Part shown: piece after piece, positions 34,112 through 43,831 of the stretch
Layout of the letters: each line of letters starts with the position of its first letter
How positions within the stretch are numbered: the stretch's first letter is position 1
Assembly: GCF_016424485.1 (NCBI RefSeq)
Contig: NZ_JAELUP010000113.1
Coordinates: forward strand, 36,545-100,544
Reading direction: 5' to 3'
Origin: Paenibacillus roseus
GTDB lineage: Bacteria; Bacillota; Bacilli; Paenibacillales; Paenibacillaceae
DNA: 64,000 nt
The notes under the pieces: generated by a model
Seen by the model: only the letters and a program-made list of their open reading frames with translations
Told to the model about the DNA's origin: nothing
Databases searched by the model: none
Position numbers and translations under genes: made by a program

Positions 34112-35413
34112 CTAGTGGCCGCTTTTCTCCGCAGTTTCATCCGAAAGGTTCAACTTCTCGATAGCCTTGAAGAACAGGCTGAGCACGATCGACAGAACCG
34201 TTGCCAGCGCCATCCCTCTCAGGCTGAAGCTTCCGATGTTAAGCGTAAAGCCGCTTAGTCCGACCACAAGTACAATACTCGTCAGCAACAGGTTCGTTGT
34301 TTTAGAATAGTCTACTTTCGTCTCCACCAGCATCCGGATACCGGAAACTGCGATGACCCCGAACAGCAGCAGCGATACGCCGCCTTTGACCGGATCAGGA
34401 ATCGTATTAATAAGAGCAGCCAGCTTGCCCAGGAAGGACAGTACAACTGCGATAACCGCCGCGCCGCCGATAACCCAGACCGAGTAGACACGAGTAATGG
34501 TCAGAACCCCGATATTCTCTCCATATGTGGTGTTCGGTGTTGAGCCGACGAACCCGGACAATACGGTAGACACCCCATTCCCCATCAGAGAACGGTCAAG
34601 TCCAGGGTCCTTGGAGAGGTCTTTGTTGACAATTTTGCTCGTGACAATCAAGTGTCCGATATGTTCTGCAATGACAACGAGCGCAGCCGGCGCAATAATC
34701 GCGATAACGGACAGCTCAAACTTCGGCGCATAGAAAGTAGGCACGGAAAACAAAGATGCATTCTGGACAGGAGTAAAGTCCACATAGCCCAGAACGTACG
34801 CCAGCACATATCCGACCACAAGACCGATCAGAATCGCGATGATTTTCAAAAAACCGCGCAGCATTACGTTCGAAATAACGATCGTAAACAAAGTCACGCA
34901 AGCAATGAGCACTGCTGTCGGGTCCATCACCCATGCGGCAGCAGCTCCAGGGTCCTCGGGAGCTATAAAACCGCTCATTCTTGCTGCAACCGGCACCAGT
35001 TCGAGACCAATAACGGCGATAATGGCGCCCATTGCTGCCGGAGGGAATACGACATCCAGCCAGCCTGTACCTGCCTTGCTGATAATTAGAGCTACGATGA
35101 TGAAGATTATACCGCTGGCAATGAAACCGCCAAGTACTTGTTCATAGGAATGGCCTGCGCCAAGAACAGCCAGTACCGGCGACAAGAAAGCAAAGCTTGA
35201 CCCAAGGTACGCCGGAATTTTCCCCTTACAGATCAAGATATAAATCAGAGTTCCGATACCATTCATCAAGAGGATCGTGGCCGGATCGACTTTGAACAGG
35301 ATCGGGACAAGCACTGTCGAACCGAACATGGCGAACAGATGCTGCAGACTGAGCGGCAAGCTCTGCAGCAGCGGCAGGCGTTCGTCGACTCGAATTTCGC
35401 GTGGCTGACCCAA
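34112..35413 (-). CDS. uraA: Uracil permease (NCS2 family)
   Basis: A 433-residue membrane protein of the nucleobase:cation symporter-2 family, importing uracil with protons. It shows the N-terminal LPLSLQHLFAMFGSTVLVPI, the substrate-site segment FGSTPNTTYGENIGVL, the AEHIGHL helix 8 motif and about 12-14 hydrophobic segments. The start is TTG at 35413 with AAGGAG 9 nt upstream. A leader of about 130 nt separates it from the promoter at 35550-35560, and no PyrR-type binding loop is evident in it. Together with Pdp, Cdd and Xpt-PbuX it points to active nucleobase salvage. Distinguished from xanthine permeases by the ENIGVLTITRVYS segment. Confidence 0.9.
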   Translation of the reverse strand: MGQPREIRVDERLPLLQSLPLSLQHLFAMFGSTVLVPILFKVDPATILLMNGIGTLIYILICKGKIPAYLGSSFAFLSPVLAVLGAGHSYEQVLGGFIASGIIFIIVALIISKAGTGWLDVVFPPAAMGAIIAVIGLELVPVAARMSGFIAPEDPGAAAAWVMDPTAVLIACVTLFTIVISNVMLRGFLKIIAILIGLVVGYVLAYVLGYVDFTPVQNASLFSVPTFYAPKFELSVIAIIAPAALVVIAEHIGHLIVTSKIVNKDLSKDPGLDRSLMGNGVSTVLSGFVGSTPNTTYGENIGVLTITRVYSVWVIGGAAVIAVVLSFLGKLAALINTIPDPVKGGVSLLLFGVIAVSGIRMLVETKVDYSKTTNLLLTSIVLVVGLSGFTLNIGSFSLRGMALATVLSIVLSLFFKAIEKLNLSDETAEKSGH

Positions 35414-35549
35414 ACTTAAGCACTCCTTTCAATATGTAGTTCTATCCTTACAACGAGCGCGCAATACCGGTCCCCCTGTCACAAGCAATTCCAATCGTGG
35501 CGTCGTTGTCTCATAAGGGCACGGACTGGCCGCAAAAAACCCGCTATAT

Positions 35550-35560
35550 ATCATATCAGA
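35550..35560 (-). promoter_or_regulatory. Extended -10 promoter of uraA
   Basis: On the minus strand TGATATGAT (TG-N-TATGAT) is a good extended -10; the -35 region is poor. The interval 35414-35741 otherwise holds the uraA leader and the thrC promoter (TATAAT at 35704-35709) and no gene. Confidence 0.5.
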
Positions 35561-35741
35561 TTTCGTGGAAATTACCATGGGAATTAAAAAAAATCATCCT
35601 TTTCCAGCAGTTCGGCCGCAAACGCCCCATTGGGGTCCGATCTTCTATTCCCGCAAAATACCGCCCACTAGACAGATCGCGCGTCATCAGACAGTTTTTA
35701 TGATATAATAAACAGCAAATTGCACATTTGAGGGGATGCAA

Positions 35742-37136
35742 ATGAACTATATAAGCACACGAGGGAATGTTGGAGAGGTCGGTTTTATTGACGCCGTACT
35801 CATGGGGCTGGCGGATGATGGCGGATTGCTTATTCCAAAGCAGATTCCCCGATTATCTGAAGCTGAATTGACAAGCTGGAGCAAGCTGGACTACAAAGGC
35901 CTCGCGCTGGAAATTTTCTCCCGCTACATTAACGAAGAAATTCCCCAGGACGAACTGAAGGAGCTGATTGAAGCCAGCTACTCTACGTTCAGGGATTCCG
36001 ATATAACGCCTGTCCGCAAGCTGAATGACAACTCTTATGTACTGGAGCTGTTCCACGGCCCAACCTTTGCGTTCAAGGACGTCGCACTTCAATTTCTAGG
36101 CAACCTGTACTCTTATATTGCTCGCAAGCGCAACAGTATTATTAATATTCTCGGCGCAACCTCAGGCGATACCGGTGCTTCCGCGATTGAAGGTGTGCGC
36201 GGCAAAGAAGGCATTCGCATCAGTATCCTGCACCCGCATCAGCGTGTGAGCAAGGTTCAGGAGCTGCAAATGACCACCGTAGACGATGCCAATGTGCTTA
36301 ATCTGGCGGTAAAAGGCAACTTCGATGACTGTCAGACACTTATCAAAGAACTGTTTGCCGACGTCGAATTCAAGAACAAATATCATCTGCGTGCGATCAA
36401 CTCGATCAACTTTGCCCGTATTTTAGCGCAAACCGTTTACTATTTCTTTGCTTACTTCCAGGTGACGGCGGACGCTCCTGGAGAGAAAGTGAATTTCAGC
36501 GTGCCGACAGGCAACTTCGGAGATATTTTCGCAGGCTATCTGGCGAAGCAAATGGGATTGCCGGTTAACAAGCTCATTCTGGCCACCAATGAAAACAACA
36601 TTCTGGAGCGTTTCATCAAGGAAGGCGTATACCAGCCGGGTGAATTCCACATCACCCACAGCCCGTCGATGGATATTCAGATTGCAAGCAACTTTGAACG
36701 CTACCTGTTCTATCTCTACAACGAAGACGCTTCGCAGGTTGCCGACTTGATGCGCCAGTTCAAGACGGAGGGCAAAATTGTCATCGACAGCGAGAAGCTG
36801 AAGCAAGTTCAAGCGGATTTTGCAGCCCATGGCGTGAAAAATGACGAGTGTCTGGATGCTATTCGCACCACTTATGAGTCGACTGGCTACCTGCTCGATC
36901 CGCATACTGCTTGTGGAATTGCAGCTTCCAGCCCGTATACCGGCAGCGATGAACTTACGGTTACGCTGGCAACCGCGCATCCGGCGAAGTTCGACGAGTC
37001 GATTCAACTCGTCAACATCAAGCAGGAGTTTCCTGTACAGATCAGCCAGCTTTTCGACAAGCCGCAATACCAGACCGTAGTTGAGCATTCCAAGGCTGAC
37101 GTGGTTGAACATATTGTGAAACTGTATCAGGCGTAA
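35742..37136 (+). CDS. thrC: Threonine synthase (long form)
   Basis: A 464-residue PLP enzyme making threonine from O-phosphohomoserine. The N-terminal NYISTRGNVGEVGFIDAVLM and the PLP-lysine motif GPTFAFKDVALQFLGN place it in the E. coli/yeast-type long group rather than the ~350-residue Bacillus type. Phosphate-binding GATSGDTG and the later VPTGNFGDIFAGYLAKQMGL are present. The ATG at 35742 stands 6 nt after GAGGGG; an ATG at 35736 adjoins the site and is less likely. It is monocistronic with its own terminator; no hom or thrB gene lies beside it. Confidence 0.94.
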   Translation: MNYISTRGNVGEVGFIDAVLMGLADDGGLLIPKQIPRLSEAELTSWSKLDYKGLALEIFSRYINEEIPQDELKELIEASYSTFRDSDITPVRKLNDNSYVLELFHGPTFAFKDVALQFLGNLYSYIARKRNSIINILGATSGDTGASAIEGVRGKEGIRISILHPHQRVSKVQELQMTTVDDANVLNLAVKGNFDDCQTLIKELFADVEFKNKYHLRAINSINFARILAQTVYYFFAYFQVTADAPGEKVNFSVPTGNFGDIFAGYLAKQMGLPVNKLILATNENNILERFIKEGVYQPGEFHITHSPSMDIQIASNFERYLFYLYNEDASQVADLMRQFKTEGKIVIDSEKLKQVQADFAAHGVKNDECLDAIRTTYESTGYLLDPHTACGIAASSPYTGSDELTVTLATAHPAKFDESIQLVNIKQEFPVQISQLFDKPQYQTVVEHSKADVVEHIVKLYQA

Positions 37137-37183
37137 GAAACGAATAGCGTACATTGCATATTCGGGTTCCGATCATAAATCGC

Positions 37184-37226
37184 AAAAAAAGTTGGGCGGA
37201 AAAATGTTTTCCGTCCAACTTTTTTA
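37184..37226 (+). terminator. Terminator of thrC
   Basis: AAAAAAGTTGG and CCAACTTTTTT flank an inner GCGGAAAA/TTTTCCG dyad, ending in a T-run. The stem is about 18 bp. Confidence 0.88.
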
Positions 37227-37243
37227 AGCTTGTAGTCATCGGA

Positions 37244-37267
37244 GGACGGCAAAGCCGTTTACGCTTG
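37244..37267 (-). repeat. Copy 4 of dispersed CACAAGCGTAAACGG repeat (inverted)
   Basis: GGACGGCAAAGCCGTTTACG followed by CTTG is the reverse complement of the copy at 5647-5670. It lies between the thrC terminator and the 3' end of the sensor kinase gene. Confidence 0.7.
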
Positions 37268-37383
37268 CGCACTTGCTTGTACAGGAAGGCAGCGAGGCGG
37301 ATGCCTGCTACCTTGCGCAGCTCCCAGCGTTCGGTGTTTTGCCGCATGACGGCGATCGGTCGTGAGATGAAAGCTTTCCGCCT

Positions 37384-40218
37384 TTATCTCGTATACGGGT
37401 AAGCAAAATGAACGGTTGACCCTTCGTTAATGGTACTGTGCAAGGTAAAAATAAAATTGTCAGGATAATGCAAACTTAACCGTTCGTACACATTTCGAAG
37501 CCCGACTGTTGCCCGCGGAGCGTCTTTAGACATGCGAATAACTGCCCATACATGCTCAATTTCCTCGCTTTCCATTCCTTTTCCGTTGTCAATAATCTCA
37601 AAGTGCACCATTTCATTCTGCAAGTATCCCTTTATTGTAATCAAACCGCCCTCTTCCAGGGGTTCAATTCCGTGTTGAATGGCATTTTCTACGAGAGGTT
37701 GAAGCATGAGCTTGTGTATCCGACAACTTTGTACTTCGTCGGAGATTTCCATGTTAACCTGAAAAGTGTATCGAATTTGTTGAATATATAAATAGCTATT
37801 CAACAATTCGATTTCGTTTTGTATAAGAATCATATCTTGACCTGTGGCAATAGTGCCTCGGAAGAACTTACCCAGTGCTACGGTCATATCGCATATTTCC
37901 GTTACCCGATGCTCGTAGGCAATCCAACTGATGGACTCCAGCGTGTTGTATAGGAAATGGGGATTAATTTGCTGTTGCAGGGCATTCAGATGCGCCTCCT
38001 TTTCCAGAAATCGAAGGTGGCTTTCCACCAGTTTGGATTGGTAATTTTCTTTAATCAACTCATCTAACCGATTTACCATTCTGTTAAACTGACTGGAAAG
38101 GATGCTGATTTCATCCCTACCGTAATAATTCATACTGACATCCAGGTTATTTTGCTGCACTTCTTGCATGAGTCCGTGCAATTTAATAAAAGGTCTCGTA
38201 ATTGTGGAAGCAATATAAGACGAGAGCAGTAATGTAAACAAAAACAATGAGATTGCCAGGATACTGCTATATGTGATAAATGGATACAGCTTATTGATGA
38301 TTGTCGATATGGGTATCATATTTATAATCTGTAGATGTAATAAATCCGTAGTTGTCATAATAATGACCCGATCATTTTGTGTTACAGTAAGCTGGCTGCC
38401 ATTAAAGTTATCATTTTGAATTGCTCCCAATAAGGAGCCCGTCTCCGGTTCTATTGAACGCGTTGGGTAGAGCTTAAGATTATCAGGTGATGTGACACTA
38501 TAGGTTTCTGTTTCAAGCGACGGCAGATTCGTATTCATAAAGTTAAACATATTATTATCTGCTATGATGACCAGGTATCCCAAATATTTGCCGAAGGGTT
38601 CTCCTGTACTGCGAATCGTTCTAACAAACGATACGTCAGAACTATTTATACCCTCTCTGTCAGAAAGATCGATTAGCTTCAATTTATCGTCGTCATGGGG
38701 AAGCCGGGATTTAATCGCTTCAGATAAGTTTGAAACAGGCAAATTGTCAAAGGTGGAACTAGAAAAGATGTTAGTTCCGCTTTCATCAAATAGCTGGATC
38801 ATTCGAATATCATCGTTACTGATTTTAATATCAAACAGAAGCTTGTAAATATTGGACAAATGATCGGATGAAATGGATAACCCTTTTTCCTGGGTTTTCA
38901 TTACACTTTGAATGTCGGAATCAGTAATCAATTTAATTGTAGCTTCGTTTAATGAATGAAGTCGATAATCCACATTTGTCTTGATTTGTGTATTATTAAA
39001 AGAAGTAAGGGTTATCAAATGATCTCTCATAAACTGGTGTTGAGCGACGGAAGCGTAGACGGTAAAGATCATAACCGGAATCTGAACTGTAATCAGGAAA
39101 TAGACAATAAATTTATTCCGCAATGACAAGTTAGACATGAATCCGGCTTTGATTCGAATTTGATTTTCTTGTCCAATTCTTAACGTAGGTAATTGCCGGG
39201 CCAGTCTGTGTATCGGACGGCTAATTGTCTTTGCTATATAATAGGCAAGCACCGTATTGAGCACGATTAGCCACCCCGCAACGACAATTGCATTTTTAGA
39301 AAACGGGGAGTTTTTTATTAGCGACTTGATAGGTACAACGCTGTGCATGACCAGATGGAGAGAAGGGATCGTTTCAGTTGTGACAAGGTTGTCGTTTTTC
39401 AAGAAACTTGTCCAATCCTTACTCTGAATCGTGTCTAAGGAAGTGTTCGTCCATATCAACTCATTGTCCAGCGTAGTAACATATATATTATGATTGGCGG
39501 ATGAATCCGATAAAATCGTAGGAATCAAACTATCATTCATTCTCAAAATCATAACGCCATCTACGGAGCTTCCATCAAAAGATAGCAACCGTATCATCGT
39601 TAAACTGCCTTCCATCTGACGATATAATTTTAGCATCTCAGGATCGGCTTGAGAGGCTTGGGATGAATCCATATGAAAATAAGTGACACGATTCATTTTG
39701 TCGTTGAATTGATGCAGTGGAAAACTTTTCTTCCATTGATCGAAATTGATATCTCGAGAGATGTTTACTGTATTATTCTTGTAGAGCTTGAGTGCCTGAA
39801 TCGAGTAATTGTAAAAGGTGTTGTTCCTTCCAATTACATAAATGGAGTCGACGTAATTTCTGGTTGTAAAGGTGTTGTTGATAGCAGAATCAACCTGGTT
39901 GTAACGTCTTAGTGTTACGGCTTGAGGTTCAAGAGAGACCCCTGTCGTTATGCTCGTTTTAAATGTATTGCTTGTTACAATCGTATCCAGCTTGCGATCG
40001 ATGTCTTCCAGGATCGTTGAAACCAATTGGTCGGCTTGGCGGAACGTACTTCGTTCAAAATCCATTTGTGTCCGTTGCAAAAGTTGCGACATAATTTCTT
40101 CTGATAGAAAGTACACGCCAATCATCGCAAAACAAACTAAGAAGGTGGAGGCAATGGTTAATTTCATTTTGACTGTAAATCGATTAAAAATCGGAATTCG
40201 CCAAGTTCTTGGGGTCAC
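37384..40218 (-). CDS. YesM-type sensor histidine kinase with two sensor modules
   Basis: A 944-residue membrane kinase, roughly 350 residues longer than usual YesM kinases. A first transmembrane segment (~20-38), extracellular sensor (~40-305) and second segment (~309-328, followed by SRPIHRLARQL) are repeated: third segment (~368-388), sensor (~390-640), fourth segment (~645-667). Then HAMP (~668-718), the phospho-acceptor His-754 in QQQINPHFLYNTLES, and the ATPase domain (PLVENAIQHG, IIDNGKGM, GLRNVYERL). The start is GTG at 40218 with GAAGGG 8 nt upstream, just after the stop of the response-regulator gene; the ATG at 40263 lacks a site. It should phosphorylate the regulator at 40235-41815 and control the adjacent sugar transporter. 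Confidence 0.9.
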   Translation of the reverse strand: MTPRTWRIPIFNRFTVKMKLTIASTFLVCFAMIGVYFLSEEIMSQLLQRTQMDFERSTFRQADQLVSTILEDIDRKLDTIVTSNTFKTSITTGVSLEPQAVTLRRYNQVDSAINNTFTTRNYVDSIYVIGRNNTFYNYSIQALKLYKNNTVNISRDINFDQWKKSFPLHQFNDKMNRVTYFHMDSSQASQADPEMLKLYRQMEGSLTMIRLLSFDGSSVDGVMILRMNDSLIPTILSDSSANHNIYVTTLDNELIWTNTSLDTIQSKDWTSFLKNDNLVTTETIPSLHLVMHSVVPIKSLIKNSPFSKNAIVVAGWLIVLNTVLAYYIAKTISRPIHRLARQLPTLRIGQENQIRIKAGFMSNLSLRNKFIVYFLITVQIPVMIFTVYASVAQHQFMRDHLITLTSFNNTQIKTNVDYRLHSLNEATIKLITDSDIQSVMKTQEKGLSISSDHLSNIYKLLFDIKISNDDIRMIQLFDESGTNIFSSSTFDNLPVSNLSEAIKSRLPHDDDKLKLIDLSDREGINSSDVSFVRTIRSTGEPFGKYLGYLVIIADNNMFNFMNTNLPSLETETYSVTSPDNLKLYPTRSIEPETGSLLGAIQNDNFNGSQLTVTQNDRVIIMTTTDLLHLQIINMIPISTIINKLYPFITYSSILAISLFLFTLLLSSYIASTITRPFIKLHGLMQEVQQNNLDVSMNYYGRDEISILSSQFNRMVNRLDELIKENYQSKLVESHLRFLEKEAHLNALQQQINPHFLYNTLESISWIAYEHRVTEICDMTVALGKFFRGTIATGQDMILIQNEIELLNSYLYIQQIRYTFQVNMEISDEVQSCRIHKLMLQPLVENAIQHGIEPLEEGGLITIKGYLQNEMVHFEIIDNGKGMESEEIEHVWAVIRMSKDAPRATVGLRNVYERLSLHYPDNFIFTLHSTINEGSTVHFAYPYTR

Positions 40219-40234
40219 ATTAATCACCCTTCGG

Positions 40235-41815
40235 TTACGATGATTTGTTATTTCTGTACTCATTAGGGGTCATGCCCGTTGTTGCTTTGAAGAGATCCGA
40301 AAAATACTTTGCGTTTTGATATCCAACGGTTTCTCCGATTTGTTGAATCTTCCAGTTCGTTTGTTCCAGCAGATTTTTAGCTTTCGTAATTCGAAGGTCT
40401 TTGAGAAAATCAACGAAATTAACGCCAAAGTTTTTCTTGAACTGGATGCTCACGTAGATTGGATTTAAATGAATCGTCTCGGCGACATCCTGGAGCGTTA
40501 TTTTTTTATCGTAATTTGCTTCAATAAATTCGGACGCTTTCAGCATTAGCATTTGGGTGGAAGAGATGCTTGTGTAAAACATTTGAGATAGATGATCCAC
40601 GGTTTTGACGATAAAATCCATATATCGCCGCTTCAAGTCTTCTAATGAAGAGGGAGTTTCCACTATAAGAGCATAATCCTCCTGACGATCCATCAGATTC
40701 GAAAGAGTCAGCTTATACCGTCCGAAATGGTGTTCGATCAAGTGAAGAACTTGCAGGAGCTTCTTGCAAATTTGGCTTGGGTTTGATTGCATGATGTAGT
40801 CCCACAATTTTTCCGTCTCCAATAAGCTGTTTGTTTTATCCCCGTTAAGAATGGATTGAATCAACTTCTGTTCTAGCTCAAAAGAGTAAATATTATTCAA
40901 CGCAGACTTAAAGCGCCAACTGAAAAAGACGGCTTGTTTGTCTTCAAATTTCTTTTGCTGACAGAGGTAATCTGCCCCCTGATGGGAGGCCCAAAGCATG
41001 TCTATCTCGGTATAAATCGGCCCAACATAAATAGTAACCATTTCTGGTTGGTTAGGAACGATTGACCGGAGTACACGGTAAAGTTCAGTGAATTGCATTT
41101 CTGCGTATGCCTCTGGACTCGACGATGAACAATCATAATTAATGATAACTATTATTCGATGGGAAGCGTCTCTATAAAAATAACCCAATTCCTTGTGTGT
41201 GAGAAAGGAACGCAGTGCCGAATCCATTTCAAGATTGGGTTCTACCTCTATGATTCCACAACAAAAATTAGCTTTGGTTAATGAAAGCTCCAATAGCGAG
41301 GCCGTTTCTTCCAATTGGATGGGGTCATGGGTTCGTTCGTGAATAAGAGCGCGCAAAAAGGTATTTATAGCCAGCTGCCTGGCGGCTTTAAATTTCTCTT
41401 CGTTCTCTTCTGAAACTTGACGGTTTTGATAGGCGATATCCAGATCGGCCTTCACTTTCATCACCATGCGATCAAGCTCAGTCCGATCGACCGGTTTCAG
41501 CAAGTATCCAACAACACCAGCTTGAATTGCCGCCTTGGCATATTCAAAGTCACGGTATCCGGTTAGAATAATAACTTTACACTCCGGGTAGGCCGATTGG
41601 ATCTGCTTACTTAGCTCTAAACCTTCCATATCGGGCATGCGGATGTCCGTAATGACTAAATCAAATTGATGTTCCTCAAATAATGTAAGCGCTTGCTTGC
41701 CGTTGGCGGCAACGGCGCACGCTTCAAACCCGAGCCTTTCCCAATCGTAATAGAACATTCCCCTTCGAATGACTTTTTCATCGTCAACAATGAGTAATTT
41801 GTACTGCCGATTCAT
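40235..41815 (-). CDS. YesN-type response regulator with AraC DNA-binding domain
   Basis: A 526-residue regulator. Receiver domain ~1-120 with acidic pocket Asp-11/Asp-12 and phospho-acceptor Asp-57 (DLVITDIRMPDMEGLE), and Lys in LLKPVDRTEL. A long middle domain of ~300 residues follows, typical of the Paenibacillus YesN group. The C-terminal AraC-type double helix-turn-helix is at ~425-526 (FIEANYDKKITLQDVAETIH, ...IQQIGETVGYQNAKYFSDLF). It is upstream of and nearly contiguous with the sensor kinase gene, and divergent from the ABC transporter it probably activates. An extended -10 (TGCTATAAT) lies about 30 bp upstream of its start. Confidence 0.93.
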   Translation of the reverse strand: MNRQYKLLIVDDEKVIRRGMFYYDWERLGFEACAVAANGKQALTLFEEHQFDLVITDIRMPDMEGLELSKQIQSAYPECKVIILTGYRDFEYAKAAIQAGVVGYLLKPVDRTELDRMVMKVKADLDIAYQNRQVSEENEEKFKAARQLAINTFLRALIHERTHDPIQLEETASLLELSLTKANFCCGIIEVEPNLEMDSALRSFLTHKELGYFYRDASHRIIVIINYDCSSSSPEAYAEMQFTELYRVLRSIVPNQPEMVTIYVGPIYTEIDMLWASHQGADYLCQQKKFEDKQAVFFSWRFKSALNNIYSFELEQKLIQSILNGDKTNSLLETEKLWDYIMQSNPSQICKKLLQVLHLIEHHFGRYKLTLSNLMDRQEDYALIVETPSSLEDLKRRYMDFIVKTVDHLSQMFYTSISSTQMLMLKASEFIEANYDKKITLQDVAETIHLNPIYVSIQFKKNFGVNFVDFLKDLRITKAKNLLEQTNWKIQQIGETVGYQNAKYFSDLFKATTGMTPNEYRNNKSS

Positions 41816-41979
41816 GCGCCGCGCCCCCCATATCTATATTTTTTCTAATTATAGCACGAGTGTGCTTCGTCATAATAAAAAAAAGAAAATGAGAAAAAAA
41901 AGTGGGGTTTTTCAATAAAAGTCTCCTGCCTCCAGCCGGAAATGATTTTGATATGATATACGCAGGAGGTTGTTATGAA

Positions 41980-42900
41980 ATGAAACAAATAAACGGTTCA
42001 ACCAGGAGAAAGCATCTGTCCATTAAACACCAGGAATATGTGGCCGGCTACAGTTTTATATTGCTGTACATGCTGGCAACGATCATTTTCGCTAGTATTC
42101 CTATGCTGTATACTTTTTATCTAAGCTTTACGGATTTCAATTCACTAAGCAAAGCGCATAATCTATCGTTTGCATTTGTAAGCAATTACATCGATGTGCT
42201 CAACGATTCCGATGCAATGTCGTCGTTTGGCAAGTCCTTTTTATTTACGATCATAGAAATTCCTCTAATGATGATCGGGGCAATTCTTCTCGCGCTGGGG
42301 ATGAACCAGAAAATATTCGCAAGAGGAACAATCCGTACGATGTTGTTAATTCCTTACGTAACGAATATTACAGCGATCGCTATTGCGTGGAAGGCGATGC
42401 TGGATCCGACCAGCGGGCCTATCAATACACTGCTTCATCTTATTGGAATTTCCAATCCGCCGCTTTGGCTAAATGATGTGAAATTGGTCATCCCTGTTAT
42501 GGCGTTCATTTATGTGTATCAAAATATTGCGTATCAAGCAATTGTGCTGCTCGCAGCCCTTCAAGGCGTGCCGGCGGACCTGTATGAAGCAGCTGAGCTT
42601 GACGGGGCTTCAAAGTTCAAACGTTTCTTGAATGTAACGCTGCCTATTATTTCGCCAGCGACTTTCTTTATACTTATTGCCAGTATCATCGGCTCTACAC
42701 AGACGTATTCGATTGTCGCCGCATTAACGCGAGGCGGACCGGCGGGTGCTTCGGAGATGGTTTCCTTCAACATTATCAAAAATGCCTTTCAATTTAACAA
42801 ATTCAGCTTTGCGGCCGCACAGAGCGTGTTGCTATTCGCAGCTCTAGCCGCTCTGACATTAATTCAGTGGAGGTTGCAGAAAAAATGGGTCAATTATTAA
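41980..42900 (+). CDS. Sugar ABC transporter permease (MalF/UgpA type)
   Basis: A 306-residue inner subunit with six transmembrane segments and the EAA loop (EAAELDGASKFKRFLNVTLP). AGGAGG stands 10 nt before the ATG at 41980; a three-codon frame (ATG AAA TGA at 41975) overlaps the start. It pairs with the next permease (16-bp overlap) and the lipoprotein at 43832. No ATP-binding subunit is in the locus, as usual for Firmicute carbohydrate transporters that share a common MsmX-type ATPase. Confidence 0.93.
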   Translation: MKQINGSTRRKHLSIKHQEYVAGYSFILLYMLATIIFASIPMLYTFYLSFTDFNSLSKAHNLSFAFVSNYIDVLNDSDAMSSFGKSFLFTIIEIPLMMIGAILLALGMNQKIFARGTIRTMLLIPYVTNITAIAIAWKAMLDPTSGPINTLLHLIGISNPPLWLNDVKLVIPVMAFIYVYQNIAYQAIVLLAALQGVPADLYEAAELDGASKFKRFLNVTLPIISPATFFILIASIIGSTQTYSIVAALTRGGPAGASEMVSFNIIKNAFQFNKFSFAAAQSVLLFAALAALTLIQWRLQKKWVNY

Positions 42901-43724
42901 ATCGTCGCAACCGTTATTCCGCGATTATGCTGACTATCGTCTTGCTGCTGGTTGGACTTTTTATGGTTATTCCTTTTGCCTATATGATTGCCGGTTCGTT
43001 AAAATCGCCGGGGGAATTCGTTGAAAGTCCGATGAGCCTGATCCCTTCGCAATTGTATTTTGACAATTTCAAGCTTGTTATGACACATCCGAGTTACTTC
43101 TTGTGGTATTTGAATTCGACGAAAGTGGTTGTTCTGGTCATTATTTTTCGACTAGTCATTGTGACATCGGCAGCTTACGCATTTGCCAGATTAGAATTTC
43201 CTTTTAAAAATGTATTGTTTCTTATTGCCATCAGCACATTGTTATTCCCTTCAGATGCGACCTTGGTAGGACGATTTCTGACTTATCAATCTCTCAATCT
43301 TACGAACTCGCATTGGTCTCTTATCTTGCCTGGTATTGCTGATCCTTTAATGCTGTTTCTAATGCGGCAGTTTTTTATGGGCATACCGAAAGAAATCTCG
43401 GAAGCTGCTTTGGTGGATGGAGGTTCACATGTAACCATCTATTCTAAAATCGTTCTTCCTCTTGCTATTCCTGCCGTAATGACGTTAATATTGTTTTCCT
43501 TCATTTGGACCTGGAATGATTTTGCTAACCCTGCAGTCTTTATTACGGATAGTAATAAGCAGCTGCTTACTGTTGGTCTCTCCGATTTCCGAACACGGTC
43601 CGGACCTATTATTACAGCACAATTGGCAGGCGCATTACTCGCGTTATTTCCATCGGTGATCATTTTCGCCTTCTTACAGAAACACTTCGTTCAAGGCGTT
43701 GCTTCCTCGGCCGTAAAAGGATAA
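42885..43724 (+). CDS. Sugar ABC transporter permease (MalG/UgpE type)
   Basis: A 279-residue permease with six transmembrane segments and the EAA loop (KEISEAALVDGGSHVTIYSK). GGAGG lies 10 nt before the ATG at 42885, inside the 3' end of the preceding gene, so translation is probably coupled. Forms the channel with the 41980-42900 product. Confidence 0.93.
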   Translation: MGQLLNRRNRYSAIMLTIVLLLVGLFMVIPFAYMIAGSLKSPGEFVESPMSLIPSQLYFDNFKLVMTHPSYFLWYLNSTKVVVLVIIFRLVIVTSAAYAFARLEFPFKNVLFLIAISTLLFPSDATLVGRFLTYQSLNLTNSHWSLILPGIADPLMLFLMRQFFMGIPKEISEAALVDGGSHVTIYSKIVLPLAIPAVMTLILFSFIWTWNDFANPAVFITDSNKQLLTVGLSDFRTRSGPIITAQLAGALLALFPSVIIFAFLQKHFVQGVASSAVKG

Positions 43725-43831
43725 GACATTCCGTGGAAGCAGCTATTATGATCGTCTATAGAGGGGGGATGAATATCGAGATATTGGTCAATGGTATTAG
43801 AAGCTTCATTAATCCATGAGGAGGAAGAAAC

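Noticed and set aside
35414..35550. PyrR attenuator or purine riboswitch in the uraA leader
   Set aside because: No PyrR-type binding loop and none of the conserved purine-aptamer segments found in the leader.
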